64,000 bases of DNA from an uncultured Sphingomonas sp. (GTDB lineage: Bacteria; Pseudomonadota; Alphaproteobacteria; Sphingomonadales; Sphingomonadaceae): contig NZ_CAJYTI010000008.1 in assembly GCF_913777625.1 (NCBI RefSeq), forward strand, positions 62,001 through 126,000, written 5' to 3'. This document shows positions 24,758 through 34,621 of the stretch, piece after piece. The notes below the pieces were generated by a model. The model worked only from the letters and a program-made list of their open reading frames with translations, ran no database searches and was not told where the DNA came from. Both the position numbers and the translations under genes were made by a program. The number at the start of each line of letters is the position of its first letter. The stretch's first letter is position 1.

Positions 24758-24767
24758 CGACATCCCC

Positions 24768-24796
24768 TTGCATGTGCCCGGTCTGGGCACATGCAA
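24768..24796 (-). promoter_or_regulatory. 12-bp perfect inverted repeat overlapping the DUF4349 ribosome site
   Basis: TTGCATGTGCCC (24768-24779) pairs with GGGCACATGCAA (24785-24796) around GGTCT. On the transcript the hairpin ends within the AAGGGG ribosome site of the lipoprotein gene, so it could limit translation. It could equally be a dyad operator. Confidence 0.6.
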
Positions 24797-24955
24797 ATCC
24801 CATCATTGGACTAGGACAAAGTCAAGCCACATTATTGCCGTAAATGAGGCGAGATTGTGGCATGGACTCCGGCGCCCAAATTCGAGGATCTCCCACCGAT
24901 GCGAGGCCGGTCGTCCTAAGATGGGAAGGAACACGGGCAGCGATGGACAGGGACG

Positions 24956-25960
24956 ATGACGCGCTTCGGCAAGGCGGCGCTGGTGGGGCTGGATCATACG
25001 CCTGAGGCCGGCATTAAGCCGTTCACGGACCAGGTGGCCGCCGGCCTGCGGTGCAACAGCCGGTTGGCCCGGTGGCGGCATCTGGCGTTCTACAACTATG
25101 CCTTCAACTACATCTTCTGGCTGCGCACCAAGTCCAACGATCCCGCCAGGCTGCGCACGCTCGGCCGGCTTGAGCGCTGGGTCCGCGCGCCGCTGGCGCG
25201 GGTCGGCCGCACGCCGCGTGCCGCCGAGTTTCGCGACATCGACTTCCACTTCGCCGAGAAGATGCTGGAGCCCGCGCTGGTCGACCGCATGGCCGCCGCG
25301 ATGTTCGCGCCCCAGACGTTCAGCGACCCCTATCTGCCGGGCTTCGAGCATGTCGGCGCGCCCGAAGCGACCGACCATCCGTTCCTCTACATGGATCCGC
25401 AGCGGCTGTTCAGCGATCCGGCCTTCCTGGAGATCTGCGCCAACCCGGACCTGATCGCCTTTTGCCGCGAGGCGATCGGCCCGGGCGCGGCGCTCAGCTG
25501 GGCCTGGGCGTGGATCTCGCAGCCGGCGGGTTTCGCCTATCAGAACCAGAACTGGCACCGCGACTGTGCCGAGCCGCTCAACTTCATCCGCGTGTTCGTG
25601 CCGCTTTCGCCGATCGGATCGCGCGAGGACGGGCCGCTGGAGCTGATCCCCAGGACCTCGGGCCTGCGCGAATTCTACGACGTACGCCGTTTCTCCGATG
25701 CCGAACTGGATCCGCTCAAGCAGGCAAGCGGCGCCGGCGTGGTGCTGGCGGAGAAGGGCGACGTCTATTTCGTCAACACCTTCGCGCTGCACCGGGGCAC
25801 GCCGCCGCTGCAGCGCCGGGGCATGCTCTCGCTGCTCGTCTCGCTCGGGCCGTCGCATCGGACGCCGATGATCCGGAAGCTCGAAAAGCGCGAAGTGCCC
25901 GAGCATCTGCGGCCGCTGATCGCGAAGAATCGGAGCTTCTTCCGCCACCTGATCGGCTGA
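24956..25960 (+). CDS. Phytanoyl-CoA dioxygenase-like Fe(II)/2-oxoglutarate oxygenase
   Basis: The 334-residue protein shows the iron-binding facial triad: NWHRDCAEP gives the HxD pair (about residues 202-204), and FALHRGTPP gives the distal His about 80 residues later with the Arg that binds 2-oxoglutarate. The spacing and flanks fit the PhyH superfamily. The substrate cannot be assigned. The gene stands alone ahead of parC. Confidence 0.78.
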   Translation: MTRFGKAALVGLDHTPEAGIKPFTDQVAAGLRCNSRLARWRHLAFYNYAFNYIFWLRTKSNDPARLRTLGRLERWVRAPLARVGRTPRAAEFRDIDFHFAEKMLEPALVDRMAAAMFAPQTFSDPYLPGFEHVGAPEATDHPFLYMDPQRLFSDPAFLEICANPDLIAFCREAIGPGAALSWAWAWISQPAGFAYQNQNWHRDCAEPLNFIRVFVPLSPIGSREDGPLELIPRTSGLREFYDVRRFSDAELDPLKQASGAGVVLAEKGDVYFVNTFALHRGTPPLQRRGMLSLLVSLGPSHRTPMIRKLEKREVPEHLRPLIAKNRSFFRHLIG

Positions 25961-26032
25961 GGTCGAAACAATTCGGATCAAAGGGGGAACGCCCTTGGCG
26001 TTTGCCCCTGCGGCCTGCTATCCCGTCCGGCG

Positions 26033-28273
26033 ATGAGCCTCGACACCGACGTTTCCGAACCCTCCGGCGCCTCCGACGTCCCGTTCGACAGTGCATTGTC
26101 CGAGCGGTACCTGGTCTATGCGCTGTCGACGATCACCGCACGCTCGCTGCCCGATGTGCGCGACGGGCTGAAGCCGGTGCACCGCCGGCTGCTCTGGGCG
26201 ATGCGGCTGCTGCGGCTCGATCCGGCGAGCGGGTACAAGAAGTGCGCCCGCGTCGTGGGCGACGTGATCGGTAAATATCACCCGCATGGCGATGCCTCGG
26301 TCTATGACGCGATGGTCCGCCTCGCCCAGACCTTCGCGCTGCGCTATCCGCTGGTCGACGGGCAGGGCAATTTCGGCAATATCGACGGCGATAACGCGGC
26401 TGCCTACCGATATACCGAGGCGCGGCTGACCCAGGTCGCGATCGACCTGATGGAGGGGCTCGACGAGAATGCCGTCGATTTCCGCCCCACCTATAACGGC
26501 GAGGACGAGGAACCCGAGCTGTTCCCTGGCCTGTTCCCGAACCTGCTCGCCAATGGCGCGGCGGGCATCGCGGTGGGCATGGCGACCAGCATTCCGCCGC
26601 ATAACGCGGCCGAGCTGATGCAGGCCGCCGTGGCGCTGATCGACAATCCGCAGGCGAACGTCCTCGACTATGTGAAGGGCCCCGACTTCCCGACCGGCGG
26701 CATCGCCGTCGACAGCCCCGCCGCGATCGCCGAGGCCTATGCCACCGGCCGCGGCAGCTTCCGCGTCCGCGCCAAGATCGAGAAGGTGACCGAGAAGGGC
26801 GGGGGCTGGCACCTCGTCGTCAGCGAAATCCCGTACGGCGTGCAGAAGGGCAAGCTGATCGAGGGCATCGCCGCGCTGGTCAACGACAAGAAGCTGCCGA
26901 TCCTGGGCGACGTGCGCGACGAGTCGGCCGAGGACATCCGCATCGTCCTCGAACCGCGCAGTCGCACCGTCGACGCAGACACGCTGATGGACAGCCTCTA
27001 TCGCCTGTCCGACCTCGAAGTGCGCGTGCCGCTCAACCTCAACGTGCTCGACAAGAACCGCACGCCGCGGGTGATGAGCCTGGCCGAGGCGCTCGCCGGC
27101 TGGCTCGAGCACCAGTTCGTTGTGCTCCAGCGCAAGTCGCAGCATCGGCTGGAGAAGATCGCCGATCGGCTGGAGCTGCTGCGCGGCTATATCACCGCGT
27201 ACCTCAACCTCGACCGGGTGATCGAGATCATCCGTAGCGAGGACGAGCCCAAGCCGATCATGATGGCGGAGTTCGAGCTCACCGACCGCCAGGCCGAGGC
27301 CATCCTCAACATGCGGCTGCGCTCTCTACGCAAGCTGGAGGAGATGGAACTCCGCCGCGAGCAGGAGAAGCTGGAAAAGGAACAGGCCGAGCTGGAGACG
27401 CTGCTCGGCTCCGAGGCGCGCCAGCGCACCTGGATGAAGCGTGCGCTGGGCAAGATGATCACGCGCTACGGGCTGGAGACGCCGCTGGGTGCCCGCCGCA
27501 CCGCGATCGTCGAGATGGCCCCGGCGCGCGAAATTCCGCTGGAAGCGATGATCGAGCGCGAGCCGATCACCGTCATCCTTTCGCAGCGCGGCTGGATCCG
27601 CGCGATGAAGGGACATGTCGAGGATCTCGGCGGCGAGGCGCTGAAGTTCAAGGAAGGCGACGGCCCCTTCCTGGCGTTCCATGCCCAGACCACCGACAAG
27701 CTGCTGCTCGCCGCCGACAATGGCCGCTTCTACACGCTCGGTGCCGACAAGCTGCCTGGCGGCCGCGGCTTTGGCGAGCCGGTGCGGCTGCTGATCGACC
27801 TGGAGGCGGAGCGGCACATCGTCACGCTGCTGCCGGCCAGCGCCGCGCCCAAGCTGCTGGTGGCGGCGAGCGACGGGCGCGGCTTCATCGTTAGCAGCCA
27901 GGAAGTGGTGGCGGAGACGCGCAAGGGGAAGCAGGTGGTTACTCCGCGCCCCGGCGCGCATTTGAAGCTGGTCCGCCCGATCGGTCCCGAGGACGATTTC
28001 GTCGCAGCGATTGGCGACAATCGCAAGATGCTGGTCTTCCCGCTCTCGGAGGTCGCGGAGATGACCCGTGGGCAGGGCGTGCAGCTGCAGCGCTACCGCG
28101 ACGGCGGCCTGTCGGACGTGATCACCTTCAAGCTCGCCGACGGCCTGCGCTGGCGGATGGGCGGCGAGCAGGGGCGGTATCGGTCCGAGCCGGACATGAT
28201 GCCATGGCGGGCTGCGCGCGGTGCAGCGGGGCGGATGCCACCGACGGGATTTCCGCGGGATAATCGATTCTAA
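26033..28273 (+). CDS. parC: ParC, DNA topoisomerase IV subunit A
   Basis: The 746-residue protein carries the GyrA/ParC cleavage domain: [40 protein letters not shown] (quinolone-resistance region, with no assessment of resistance) and the catalytic Tyr in [11 protein letters not shown] coiled coil follows near residue 440, then a short C-terminal blade region rather than a full GyrA-type domain, which points to ParC. It works with ParE to unlink daughter chromosomes. Confidence 0.95.
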   Translation: MSLDTDVSEPSGASDVPFDSALSERYLVYALSTITARSLPDVRDGLKPVHRRLLWAMRLLRLDPASGYKKCARVVGDVIGKYHPHGDASVYDAMVRLAQTFALRYPLVDGQGNFGNIDGDNAAAYRYTEARLTQVAIDLMEGLDENAVDFRPTYNGEDEEPELFPGLFPNLLANGAAGIAVGMATSIPPHNAAELMQAAVALIDNPQANVLDYVKGPDFPTGGIAVDSPAAIAEAYATGRGSFRVRAKIEKVTEKGGGWHLVVSEIPYGVQKGKLIEGIAALVNDKKLPILGDVRDESAEDIRIVLEPRSRTVDADTLMDSLYRLSDLEVRVPLNLNVLDKNRTPRVMSLAEALAGWLEHQFVVLQRKSQHRLEKIADRLELLRGYITAYLNLDRVIEIIRSEDEPKPIMMAEFELTDRQAEAILNMRLRSLRKLEEMELRREQEKLEKEQAELETLLGSEARQRTWMKRALGKMITRYGLETPLGARRTAIVEMAPAREIPLEAMIEREPITVILSQRGWIRAMKGHVEDLGGEALKFKEGDGPFLAFHAQTTDKLLLAADNGRFYTLGADKLPGGRGFGEPVRLLIDLEAERHIVTLLPASAAPKLLVAASDGRGFIVSSQEVVAETRKGKQVVTPRPGAHLKLVRPIGPEDDFVAAIGDNRKMLVFPLSEVAEMTRGQGVQLQRYRDGGLSDVITFKLADGLRWRMGGEQGRYRSEPDMMPWRAARGAAGRMPPTGFPRDNRF

Positions 28274-28344
28274 GCGGTAAAAGCTGGAATTCCAGGGGCA
28301 CCTTTTCAGACCCCTTTAACCACTTGACCGCTAGATCGGTGGGG

Positions 28345-30054
28345 ATGGCGTTTCGAAGGGTCCGGGCTCTGAATTTGCGTACCGTGGAGCTCGCTCCGCC
28401 GGTCGCGCTATCGTTTCCGGCCGGAAGCGAGGATCTGCCTGGGCTGCTTGAGCTGCTTCCCGTTCCGGCCGCCGTCCTCGAGATTACCGAAGGCCGCTAC
28501 GTCTTTGCCGCGTCGAACGGCCCATTTCGCGTCGCAGGGCTCGGTACGGACGCGCAGGACTCGCCGGTCATCCAGCTATTGGGCCCCCGCATCGGGCAAT
28601 TTCTGGCGTCGGATCAGCTGCACGAAGAAATTGCGTGGCAGTTCGGCAGCGAGGTCGATAGCCGACATTTCCGGGTGGTGCTCGCCCGGCGGGAATCGAT
28701 CGAGCGGCGTTGCCTGGTGACCCTGCTCGACCAGACCTCCGAGCTGCGTACCGAACAGAGCCTGCGCCGCGAGATGGCGACCGACAGCCTGACTGGTCTG
28801 CCCAACCGCGCGGGCTTCTCGGATGCGCTGGAAAGCCGGATCGGCACGGGCGATGCCGCTGGCTTCGGTGTGCTGGTGATCGATCTGGACCGGTTCAGCC
28901 GGGTCAATGCCTGCATGGGCGCGCTGGTCGGCGACGAACTGCTGATCTCGGTGGCACGCCGGATCAAGGGTGCGCTGCGCGGGCGCGACATCCTCGCGCG
29001 AATCGGCGGCGACGAGTTCGGCGTGCTGATGACGCTCGAAGAAGGTGCGGACGACGCGGTGCAGGTCGCCAAACGCGTCCACGCAGCGCTGACCAACCCC
29101 TTTCGCCTCTCCAGCTTCGAAATCCGCATCGATTGCTCGATCGGCATCGCGCTCGGTGCCGATGTGGAGGGCGATGTCGAGGATCTGGTCCGCAACGCGC
29201 AGCTCGCCGTGCGTCGCGCCAAGGAAAGCGGGCGGACCGAATTCTACCATACCCGGGCCTTCGACCTTGCCCGCGAGCAGTTCGCGATCGAGACCGAGCT
29301 GCGCCGCGCGATCGAGAATGGTCGCATGTCACTCGCCTTTCAGCCGATCTGCGACCTGGGCACCGGCCGGATCACCTCGTTCGAGGCGCTGGCGCGCTGG
29401 ACCAACGAGGACGGCGTGGCGATTTCGCCGAACGCCTTCATCCCCGTCGCGGAAGAATCGGGCCTGATCGTGCCGCTCGGGCGCTGGGCGATGGAAGAGG
29501 CGGCGCGGACGCTGGCCGAATGGGACGCGCGCGCCGGCGGCAATTGCGGCGTGAAGATCGCGGTCAACCTCTCCGCCATCCAGCTCCAGCGCGACCAGAT
29601 CGGCGCGATGGTGAAGGCGGCGCTCGATCGCCACCATATGCCGGGATCGCGTTTCACGCTGGAGCTTACCGAAAGCGCGATCGTCAGCGATCCCGATCGC
29701 ATCGCCCAGACCATGTCCGCGCTGAAGGACCTCGGCACCACGCTGGCGATGGACGATTTCGGCACCGGCTATTCGAACCTCGCCTATCTGCAGAAGCTGC
29801 CGATCGACGTGCTCAAGATCGACCGCAGCTTTGTCACCGGCATGCTCGCCGACCGGGACAAGATCGCGATCATCCGCGCGATCCTGAGCCTGGCGCAGGC
29901 GCTGGGCATGCAGACGACCGCGGAGGGCATCGAAACCCCGGAGCTGGCTCAGACGTTAGCGGCGCTGGGCTGCACCTACGGGCAGGGCTATCACTATTCC
30001 CGGCCGGTGCCGGGCGACGCCGCCTTCGCGCTGATCGGCGCGCTCAACGCCTGA
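28345..30054 (+). CDS. PAS-GGDEF-EAL cyclic-di-GMP protein
   Basis: A PAS-like N-terminal region (about residues 20-130) precedes a GGDEF domain (LTGLPNRAGF, RIGGDEFGVL) and an EAL domain (FEALARW, ELTESAIV, DDFGTGYSNLAYL, KIDRSFV). Both active sites look intact. An RxxD product-inhibition site (RGRD) lies five residues before GGDEF. It may make or degrade cyclic-di-GMP; which activity dominates is not visible. The ATG after GGTGGGG is chosen. No membrane helix is seen. Confidence 0.92.
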   Translation: MAFRRVRALNLRTVELAPPVALSFPAGSEDLPGLLELLPVPAAVLEITEGRYVFAASNGPFRVAGLGTDAQDSPVIQLLGPRIGQFLASDQLHEEIAWQFGSEVDSRHFRVVLARRESIERRCLVTLLDQTSELRTEQSLRREMATDSLTGLPNRAGFSDALESRIGTGDAAGFGVLVIDLDRFSRVNACMGALVGDELLISVARRIKGALRGRDILARIGGDEFGVLMTLEEGADDAVQVAKRVHAALTNPFRLSSFEIRIDCSIGIALGADVEGDVEDLVRNAQLAVRRAKESGRTEFYHTRAFDLAREQFAIETELRRAIENGRMSLAFQPICDLGTGRITSFEALARWTNEDGVAISPNAFIPVAEESGLIVPLGRWAMEEAARTLAEWDARAGGNCGVKIAVNLSAIQLQRDQIGAMVKAALDRHHMPGSRFTLELTESAIVSDPDRIAQTMSALKDLGTTLAMDDFGTGYSNLAYLQKLPIDVLKIDRSFVTGMLADRDKIAIIRAILSLAQALGMQTTAEGIETPELAQTLAALGCTYGQGYHYSRPVPGDAAFALIGALNA

Positions 30055-31241
30055 CCGACAACGGCGTCGGCAATGGCCTCGACGCGCTCGGCTGCGGGAA
30101 ACCCCTCCGCGATCCACTGATCCTCGGTAGTGCGCAGCGCCCGCGCGACATCCGGTCCCTTGGCGAGACCTCGCGCAACGAGCGCGCCGCCGGTGAGGGG
30201 CAGGCGAGGGACATCCCAGCCCGTGAGCTGCTGCCATCCAGCGATCAGCGCGGTGTCGTCCGGGGAGGCGAGCAGCAGCCGGTCCTCGGCAGCCTCGCGG
30301 CCAATGCGATAGGCGAGGGCACGCGGCTGATCGATGCCTTCTCCCGCGCTGGCGAGCATCAGTCGCTTGCGCTGGGCGTTCGAGAGCTTGAGCCGGGCGC
30401 CGATCAGATCGGCCTGCCCCGGCTCGGTTGCCAGCAGCGCGGCGAGACGGCGGATCGGATCGGGCTCCATCCCCACCCGCGCCTCGCGGCGCGCGACAAG
30501 GGCGAGCGTATCGGCGCTGGTGATCTCCGGCACCACGGGTTCGAAAATCCCGTGCCCAAGCATCAGCTGCACCACCTCTACCGCTGCGCGCGCGACCAGC
30601 AGCTTGAGGAGCTCGTCGCGGATGCGCTCGCGGCTGAGCGCCATCAGATCCTTGGCCCGCGCCGTGCAGGCATCCAGCCCCTCGGCATCGGGCGTGTCGC
30701 CGAAACGCGCGAGGAAGCGGAAGAAGCGGAGGATCCGCAGATGATCCTCGGCGATACGCCGCAGGGGATCGCCGATGAAGCGCACCCGTCGCGCCGCGAG
30801 ATCCTCCAGTCCGCCGAAATAGTCGAACAGCGTGCCGTCTCTGGGATCGGCATAGAGCGCGTTCATCGTGAAGTCGCGACGTGCCGCATCCTCGCGCCAG
30901 TCGTTGGTGAACGCGACCGTGGCGTGGCGACCGTCGGTCGAGACATCGCGGCGCAGCGTCGTCACTTCCACAGGGCCGCTTTCGAGGACAGCGGTGACGG
31001 TGCCATGCTCGATGCCGGTCGGCACGGCGCGGATGCCGGCCGCGCGCAGCCGAGCGATCACCTCGTCCGGCGACAACGCCGTCGCAATGTCGAGGTCGGC
31101 GACGGGGGTGCCGAGCAGCGCGTCGCGAACGGCGCCGCCGACGAAGCGACACAGCCCCGCGTCGGCACCCAGCACGTCGGTCAGCGCATCGAGCCCGGCG
31201 CGGCTGCGCCAATCGGTGGGGGGCAGGGTCAACGGGGCCAC
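29994..31241 (-). CDS. cca: CCA tRNA nucleotidyltransferase/poly(A) polymerase family
   Basis: The 415-residue protein has the nucleotidyltransferase head CRFVGGAVRDALLG with DLDIATAL, the motif RRDFTMNALY, and the RNA-binding segment RVRFIGDPLRRIAEDHLRILRFFRF. It adds or repairs CCA at tRNA 3' ends. The GTG at 31241 is chosen; it overlaps the NUDIX gene's end by 13 bases, so the pair is coupled. A TTG at 31234 is the alternative. The 3' end overlaps the GGDEF-EAL gene end by 61 bases on the opposite strand. Confidence 0.93.
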   Translation of the reverse strand: MAPLTLPPTDWRSRAGLDALTDVLGADAGLCRFVGGAVRDALLGTPVADLDIATALSPDEVIARLRAAGIRAVPTGIEHGTVTAVLESGPVEVTTLRRDVSTDGRHATVAFTNDWREDAARRDFTMNALYADPRDGTLFDYFGGLEDLAARRVRFIGDPLRRIAEDHLRILRFFRFLARFGDTPDAEGLDACTARAKDLMALSRERIRDELLKLLVARAAVEVVQLMLGHGIFEPVVPEITSADTLALVARREARVGMEPDPIRRLAALLATEPGQADLIGARLKLSNAQRKRLMLASAGEGIDQPRALAYRIGREAAEDRLLLASPDDTALIAGWQQLTGWDVPRLPLTGGALVARGLAKGPDVARALRTTEDQWIAEGFPAAERVEAIADAVVGQALSAPISAKAASPGTGRE

Positions 31242-31825
31242 GGCATCCGCCGCGACAGGTTCACCAGCATCGCCGCCGTGGCGCCCCAGATTCGATAGTC
31301 GTTCCACAATATCTCGTAATAATGGCGCTCATGGCCTTGATAGAGCGCGGTTTTCTTTAGATGATTTGCGTCGTCGAGCAGGAAGGCAAGCGGGACCTCG
31401 AACAGTTCCTCCACCTCTGCCTCGGCGGGCGTCAGCGACAGGTCCGGCGGGACGACCCCGATCACCGGCGTCACTTCATAGCCGGTCACGGTGCGATAGC
31501 GCTCGACCGTGCCGACCACTTCGACCAGCCGGCGGGGCAGGGCGATTTCCTCCTCCGCCTCGCGCAGCGCTGCGTCGATCGCGTCGGCGTCATCGGGATC
31601 GATTCGGCCGCCAGGAAACGCGATCTGGCCCGCATGGCGGCGAAGATTGGCATTGCGCCGGGTGAGCAGCACGCCGGGTTCGGCGCGGTCGGTGACGGCG
31701 ACCAGCACGGCGGCTGCGCTCGGCACCTGGGCAGGATCGAAAAAGGCGTGATCGCCGGGCAGCAGCATCGGCGCCTGTGCCGGCCGGTTCGCCAGCGCCC
31801 GACGCAGGCGCTCGGCGAGCGTCAT
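31229..31825 (-). CDS. NUDIX hydrolase, CoA pyrophosphatase type
   Basis: The 198-residue protein has the NUDIX box FPGGRIDPDDADAID followed by ALREAEEEIAL, with the upstream LLTRRNANLRRHAGQIA typical of the NUDT7/CoA-pyrophosphatase branch, which cleaves CoA and related nucleotides. The usual Gly after EEE is replaced by Ala. Its ATG overlaps the DUF1285 stop (ATGA). Confidence 0.9.
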   Translation of the reverse strand: MTLAERLRRALANRPAQAPMLLPGDHAFFDPAQVPSAAAVLVAVTDRAEPGVLLTRRNANLRRHAGQIAFPGGRIDPDDADAIDAALREAEEEIALPRRLVEVVGTVERYRTVTGYEVTPVIGVVPPDLSLTPAEAEVEELFEVPLAFLLDDANHLKKTALYQGHERHYYEILWNDYRIWGATAAMLVNLSRRMPWPR

Positions 31826-32388
31826 GCAGCAGGCTCGAGCGGAAAAAAGACCCCCTGGCTCCATATTCCGGGCGCCGCGCCTTCCTCGGCCAGGGCGAGT
31901 TGGGCGAGTTCGTAATAGACGCTGCGGGCAACCAGCGCGTCCAGCCCGCCCCGCACCGCGAGATAGGGATGGGGGCCATCCTCGCGATGTTCGACTCGCA
32001 GCGGATGATCGGGGCCCGCCACCACCATGTCGCCGGTGTTCAGCCGGAAGGCGAGCCGCATGGCCGCGCCTTCGCCCTCCGCCTTCAGCTCGATCGCGAC
32101 GAACGGCGCGTCCTCGACAGCGATGTCGAGTTTCTCGACCGGAGTCACCAGGACGAAACGGCCATCGGGCTCGCGACGCAGGATCGTCGAGAACAGCCGA
32201 ACCATCGCCGCGCGCCCGATCAGGCCTCCCTGGTGATACCAGCTGCCGTCGCGGGCAATCCGCATCTCGCTGTCCCCGCAATGCTGCGGGTTCCAGCTTT
32301 CCACCGGCGGCAGCCGATGTTCCTCGGCGAGCCGGGCGATCTCGGCGAGCGACAGGCTGGCGAAATCGGGGGGCGGCGTGTTGGGCAT
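31822..32388 (-). CDS. DUF1285 protein
   Basis: The 188-residue protein matches the DUF1285 family of proteobacteria: VESWNPQHCGDSEMRIARDG near the start, then SWYHQGGLIGRAAMVRLF and FVLVTPVEKLDI. The function of the family is not established. An AAGGAAA site precedes the ATG. It is coupled to the NUDIX gene. Confidence 0.85.
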   Translation of the reverse strand: MPNTPPPDFASLSLAEIARLAEEHRLPPVESWNPQHCGDSEMRIARDGSWYHQGGLIGRAAMVRLFSTILRREPDGRFVLVTPVEKLDIAVEDAPFVAIELKAEGEGAAMRLAFRLNTGDMVVAGPDHPLRVEHREDGPHPYLAVRGGLDALVARSVYYELAQLALAEEGAAPGIWSQGVFFPLEPAA

Positions 32389-32459
32389 GAAAGTTTCCTT
32401 AGCGCGCGTTACCGCGATGTCGAACCCCCCATTCGCGGCCGGTGGTTCAGCCGGTCGGT

Positions 32460-32981
32460 TCAGGCGACCTTGCGCAACCGAGGGACCAGCATGCCCGAGC
32501 AGTTCGGTACCGCCGCCCCGCGGGCGAGCAGCCGCCGCGGCTCGAACGGTCCGGGCGCGCGCCAACGCTCCGTGCGGCTCGCATCGAATCCGAAGAAGCG
32601 GCCATAATATTCGGGATCGCCGATCAGCATCAGCGCTTCGGCCCCGGGCAGGGCACTGACGTCGGCGGCATCCAGGGCTTCCTGCACCAGCAGACGGCCG
32701 ATACCGCCGTGCTGCAGCGACGGTTCGACGGCGACGGGCCCCACCATCACCAGCGGTACCAGCGGCCCCGAATCGCTCGCCAGCGCCACCGGCCAGCTCT
32801 GGATCGTGCCGGCGAGCTTGCCACCTTCCGCCAATGCGGCGAAACTGAACGGGCGAATCGGCTGGGTATCCTGCCGGATGCGATACGCGGTGCGCAGGTG
32901 CCGGTCTGGCCCGAAGGCGCGGTCCAGCAGCGCCTCAACGGCGTGCGGATCCACCGCGTCCAGCGCAACCAGTTGTACCAC
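32460..32981 (-). CDS. GNAT family N-acetyltransferase
   Basis: The 173-residue protein has the acetyl-CoA site pattern (VAVEPSLQHGGIGRLLVQEAL) and EALMLIGDPEYYGRFFGF, typical of the COG3153 branch. Substrate unknown. It lies upstream of the DUF1285-NUDIX-cca genes with a 71-bp gap and may belong to the same transcription unit. Confidence 0.9.
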   Translation of the reverse strand: MVQLVALDAVDPHAVEALLDRAFGPDRHLRTAYRIRQDTQPIRPFSFAALAEGGKLAGTIQSWPVALASDSGPLVPLVMVGPVAVEPSLQHGGIGRLLVQEALDAADVSALPGAEALMLIGDPEYYGRFFGFDASRTERWRAPGPFEPRRLLARGAAVPNCSGMLVPRLRKVA

Positions 32982-33157
32982 CGCGAATCCTTACATGGCG
33001 CCATCGGCTTCATGCCGAAAGGCGCGCGCCTTAGCGGCGTGGCAGCGTAGCGCAAGCGCGAAGTGCGCTGGCACAGGTGCAGGAATTGCACGGGCTTTTC
33101 CCGGCGACACCATCTGCTATGGCGCGCGCTCGTCATGCCCCAAGAAAGGCCGTTTGA

Positions 33158-33529
33158 TTGCCCGACCTATTGCAGCTTCAGGTGCTCGATCTCGAGGTAG
33201 AGCTCCTCACCGGAGTCTATTCGGAAGAGACGCATCTGCCGCAGCCGCTGCGCATCTCCGTCACCGCAGACCTGGACCTGCCCGAGCAGTTTACGCCGGA
33301 CACGCCGCTCAGCGCCTCGAAAAGCTATATGGATCTCAAGCACGCGGCCACGGACGCGCTGCCGAAGGACGTGCATTTCACGCTGATCGAAGCCGTTGCG
33401 GACCATATCTGCCAGACGGTGTTCGTGTCCGATTCGCGCGTCCGCCGCGTCGAGGTGCGGATCGTGAAGCTCGCGATCGCCGAGGCCGAGGAATCGATCG
33501 GCATCACCCTGGTCCGCCACCGGCGCTGA
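33158..33529 (+). CDS. folB: Dihydroneopterin aldolase-type FolB
   Basis: The 123-residue protein begins LLQLQVLDLEVELLTGVYSEE after a TTG start and contains SYMDLKHA and FTLIEAVADHICQTVF, with the Glu of family importance in LIEAVA. FolB converts dihydroneopterin to the hydroxymethylpterin in folate synthesis. The TTG is preceded by AAGAAAGG; no ATG is available at this position. Confidence 0.82.
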   Translation: MPDLLQLQVLDLEVELLTGVYSEETHLPQPLRISVTADLDLPEQFTPDTPLSASKSYMDLKHAATDALPKDVHFTLIEAVADHICQTVFVSDSRVRRVEVRIVKLAIAEAEESIGITLVRHRR

Positions 33530-33557
33530 TCGGCCGGCGGCGGGCAGGGGATGTGCC

Positions 33558-34394
33558 TCAGGCGCAGGGCCCGAGGTCGCGCAGCACAACCTGATAGTCC
33601 TGCCGCACCGCCTCGGCATTGTCGGGCGTCTCGGCGCTGACGGCGTCGTCGGGCAGGGTCTTCGGCAGCCCGCAGGCCAGCCGGTACCAGGCCAGCGTGT
33701 CGCGCTTCGGCTGGCCGGCGCTGTCGTCGACAATATCACCCAGCGACACCGCCCAGCGCGTCTTTTCGCCCGGACGGCGCAGGATCTGTAGCGAGATCGG
33801 CGCGCCATTGGCGGTCTTGAGGAAGATCTGGCTCTCGCCTTCGCCGGGCAGTGCGCCCGGCACATGGAAGGCATTGCCGATGCCGGTGATCGCCGGCGGC
33901 GCATCCGCGGCCAGCACCTCCCGGGTGATGCGCCGAGTCAGCGCGTCGAGCTCCGGCGTCCACAGATACTGGCCGTCGATCCCGGTCAGCTGCACCTCGC
34001 TCGCCTTGCCGGCGACCGGCCGCGCAAACAGCAGTACACGTGCTCTTTTCAATTTGGGTAGCTTGCCGCGAGAATCGAGCGGCACGTCCGCGAGGTAGGA
34101 AATCTGGGTCGGCAGGGCGCTGCTACCGCGAATCAGTGCTAAAACATCGGCTTGGACGTACAGGCGTGCCCGTCCCGAACTGAGACCGGGCGCTGCATTT
34201 TCCTTGATCCGGATCAAGTCGCCGATGCGTGCGTCGATCACCAGCGGTGCGCCGACGACGGCGGTCGCGACGGTGGCGTAACTGGGTAAGCCACTTTGCG
34301 CTTCTTGGCGGATTTTCGCGGTTTGCGGGGCAGGTTGCGCAAGCGCCGGAAATGCCGCAGCGCAACAAAAGAGCAGGGGTAGGGCGTATTTCAT
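33558..34394 (-). CDS. Secreted protein of unknown function
   Basis: A signal peptide (MKYALPLLFCCAAAFPALAQ) is followed by about 258 residues with no motif I recognise. The C-terminus is rich in acidic residues and ends LGPCA, with a second Cys in LACGLP that could form a disulfide. It is probably periplasmic. It is convergent with folB and divergent from tonB. Confidence 0.7.
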   Translation of the reverse strand: MKYALPLLFCCAAAFPALAQPAPQTAKIRQEAQSGLPSYATVATAVVGAPLVIDARIGDLIRIKENAAPGLSSGRARLYVQADVLALIRGSSALPTQISYLADVPLDSRGKLPKLKRARVLLFARPVAGKASEVQLTGIDGQYLWTPELDALTRRITREVLAADAPPAITGIGNAFHVPGALPGEGESQIFLKTANGAPISLQILRRPGEKTRWAVSLGDIVDDSAGQPKRDTLAWYRLACGLPKTLPDDAVSAETPDNAEAVRQDYQVVLRDLGPCA

Positions 34395-34621
34395 GCCGCC
34401 GCCGGTACCGGATTGTGCCGATCTTATACAGAAATAATTCTGCCATGGGCGCGTTGTACGACCAATTCGTCCGACAAAGAGTTTGCGTCGTCGGAAGGCC
34501 CACGATACAGACTCGGTGCTCTCGCCATCAGGGGCGCAGTGTGACCCGAGGCGAGCGGACTTGTGCGCGGCTGCCAGCCGGCCAGGGTCGCAAGCAGGAT
34601 TAGAGGGAGTGACGTTGCCGA

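Noticed and set aside
28710..31298. 862-residue frame over the GGDEF-EAL and cca genes
   Set aside because: It spans two real genes in another frame and has a Gly/Arg/Ala-rich translation without motifs.
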